Shown: positions 63,348-64,000 of the stretch, piece after piece
How the letters are laid out: each line of letters begins with the position of its first letter
Numbering within the stretch: position 1 is the first letter of the stretch
NCBI RefSeq assembly: GCF_900106065.1
Contig: NZ_LT629796.1
Location: forward strand, 5,301,501-5,365,500
Direction of reading: 5' to 3'
Source: Pseudomonas mandelii
Lineage (GTDB): Bacteria > Pseudomonadota > Gammaproteobacteria > Pseudomonadales > Pseudomonadaceae
Length of the DNA: 64,000 bases
Position numbers and translations under genes: made by a program
Notes under the pieces: model-generated
What the model was told of the DNA's origin: nothing
The model's database searches: none
What the model saw: only the letters and a program-made list of their open reading frames with translations

Positions 63348-64000
63348 TCAGCTGGTTTTGCGCAGCGCGGCGTGTTGCGGGTTGAAAGTGAGGACAGCGA
63401 GCAGGGCGAACAGCAGCGTCAGCCCCATGCACACCGCCAGCGCCAGCGGATTGAAACGCTCATACAGGGCAAACCGCACCAGTTCCACAGCGTGGGTAAA
63501 CGGGTTCAGCGCGCACAGCCAGTACAGCCACTCGCTGGATTCGCGCATCTTCCACAGCGGATACAACGCCGACGACAGGAAAAACAGCGGGAAGATCACG
63601 AAATTCATCACCCCGGCGAAGTTCTCCAGTTGCCGGATCGCATTGGACAGCAGCAGGCCCAGCGCACTGAGCATCAACGCCACCAGCAACAACGCCGGCA
63701 AGGCGATCAACAGCCCCATGGCCGGTGGCTGCACGCCGTACACCCAGGCAATCGCCAGAAAGGCATACACCTGCAACAGCGAAATCAGCGAAGTGGCCAA
63801 CAGTTTGCTGCACAGCAGGAAGGTCCGGGGCAGGGGGCTGGTCAGCAGCACGCGCATGCTGCCCATCTCCCGGTCGTAAACCATCGACAGCGAACCTTGC
63901 ATGCCGTTGAACAGCAGGATCATGCAGGCCAGCCCCGGGATGATGTAGACCTCATACGGAATGTAGGTGTCGTAGGGCTCAATGATCGCGATCCCGAGGG
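63348..64000 (-). CDS. ABC-2 type permease (PQQ-catabolism-associated), 5' end outside window
   Basis: The frame is open to the right edge; residues seen include YDTYIPYEVYIIPGLACMIL, FNGMQGSLSMVYDREMGSMR, LTSPLPRTFLLCSKLL, and about five membrane helices. This is the end of an ABC-2-type membrane subunit (SPLPR is typical of drug/polysaccharide exporters), and in Pseudomonas such a permease accompanies the CxxxCW gene. ~217 residues are visible; it lies upstream of the CxxxCW gene on the same strand. Confidence 0.85.
   Translation of the reverse strand, partial: LGIAIIEPYDTYIPYEVYIIPGLACMILLFNGMQGSLSMVYDREMGSMRVLLTSPLPRTFLLCSKLLATSLISLLQVYAFLAIAWVYGVQPPAMGLLIALPALLLVALMLSALGLLLSNAIRQLENFAGVMNFVIFPLFFLSSALYPLWKMRESSEWLYWLCALNPFTHAVELVRFALYERFNPLALAVCMGLTLLFALLAVLTFNPQHAALRKTS

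Overview
The window is a high-GC, densely coded proteobacterial chromosome segment. I read it as the Pseudomonas fluorescens group. The evidence is a complete hcnABC operon, a bkdR-bkdA1A2B-lpdV cluster with Pseudomonas gene order, a NosP/NahK pair next to an ErdR-type regulator, a DUF6124-type small gene, and many fluorescens-style REP pairs (core GCGAGCAGGCTCGCTCCCAC and two other REP families). No rRNA, tRNA or CRISPR array was seen.

Layout. 1-8.3 kb: a catabolic cluster of unknown substrate (aldehyde dehydrogenase, LysR, cyclase-type hydrolase, NIPSNAP, iron-dependent alcohol dehydrogenase, an atypical SDR, MFS importer, FAD oxidoreductase). 8.3-14.5 kb: DinB-like protein, LysR, a 1085-residue protein ending in an RCC1-like propeller, a DUF6124 gene with a long, hairpin-rich leader, and palindromic repeats. 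14.5-17.8 kb: LysR with a divergent aldo/keto reductase, SDR and SRPBCC genes. 17.9-22.1 kb: a two-component system and small membrane proteins, one set behind a good sigma-54-like promoter. 22.1-25.3 kb: hcnABC with an ANR box and GGA (RsmA/E) motifs in its leader. 25.3-35.8 kb: CPA2 antiporter, citrate-type transporter cluster, diguanylate cyclase, FKBP, D-cysteine desulfhydrase-like enzyme beside a LysR gene with an internal stop, and an SDR. 36-40.1 kb: cytochrome P450 with a divergent ArsR-like regulator, then a LexA-box-preceded DNA-repair pair (radical SAM plus DUF4130). 40.1-47.1 kb: branched-chain amino-acid metabolism (ilvE; bkd operon and bkdR).

47.1-54.3 kb is the most unusual part. 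It is a lower-GC accessory operon of three genes, transcribed leftwards: an alpha/beta-hydrolase-like protein (GHSTG), a caspase-like protease with a visible His/Cys dyad, and a 547-residue protein of unknown function. Two identical 1419-bp ISL3-family insertion sequences have hit two adjacent genes of this operon, each leaving its own perfect 8-bp target duplication. Removing them restores two intact reading frames (513 and 366 aa) 12 bp apart. The caspase tail and the third protein share a PGFYK-containing segment, so the three products probably form one system. This is the best candidate for an undescribed system, possibly a suicide/defence or protease-effector module, recently inactivated or altered in this strain.

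54.4-64 kb: MBL-fold sulfur hydrolase with a divergent TauE/SafE exporter, a porin with a Crc/Hfq-like motif at its start, the NO-sensing nosP/nahK-like pair, an ErdR-like regulator, a PQQ-associated CxxxCW protein and an ABC-2 permease running off the window. The last five fit control of PQQ-dependent alcohol oxidation.
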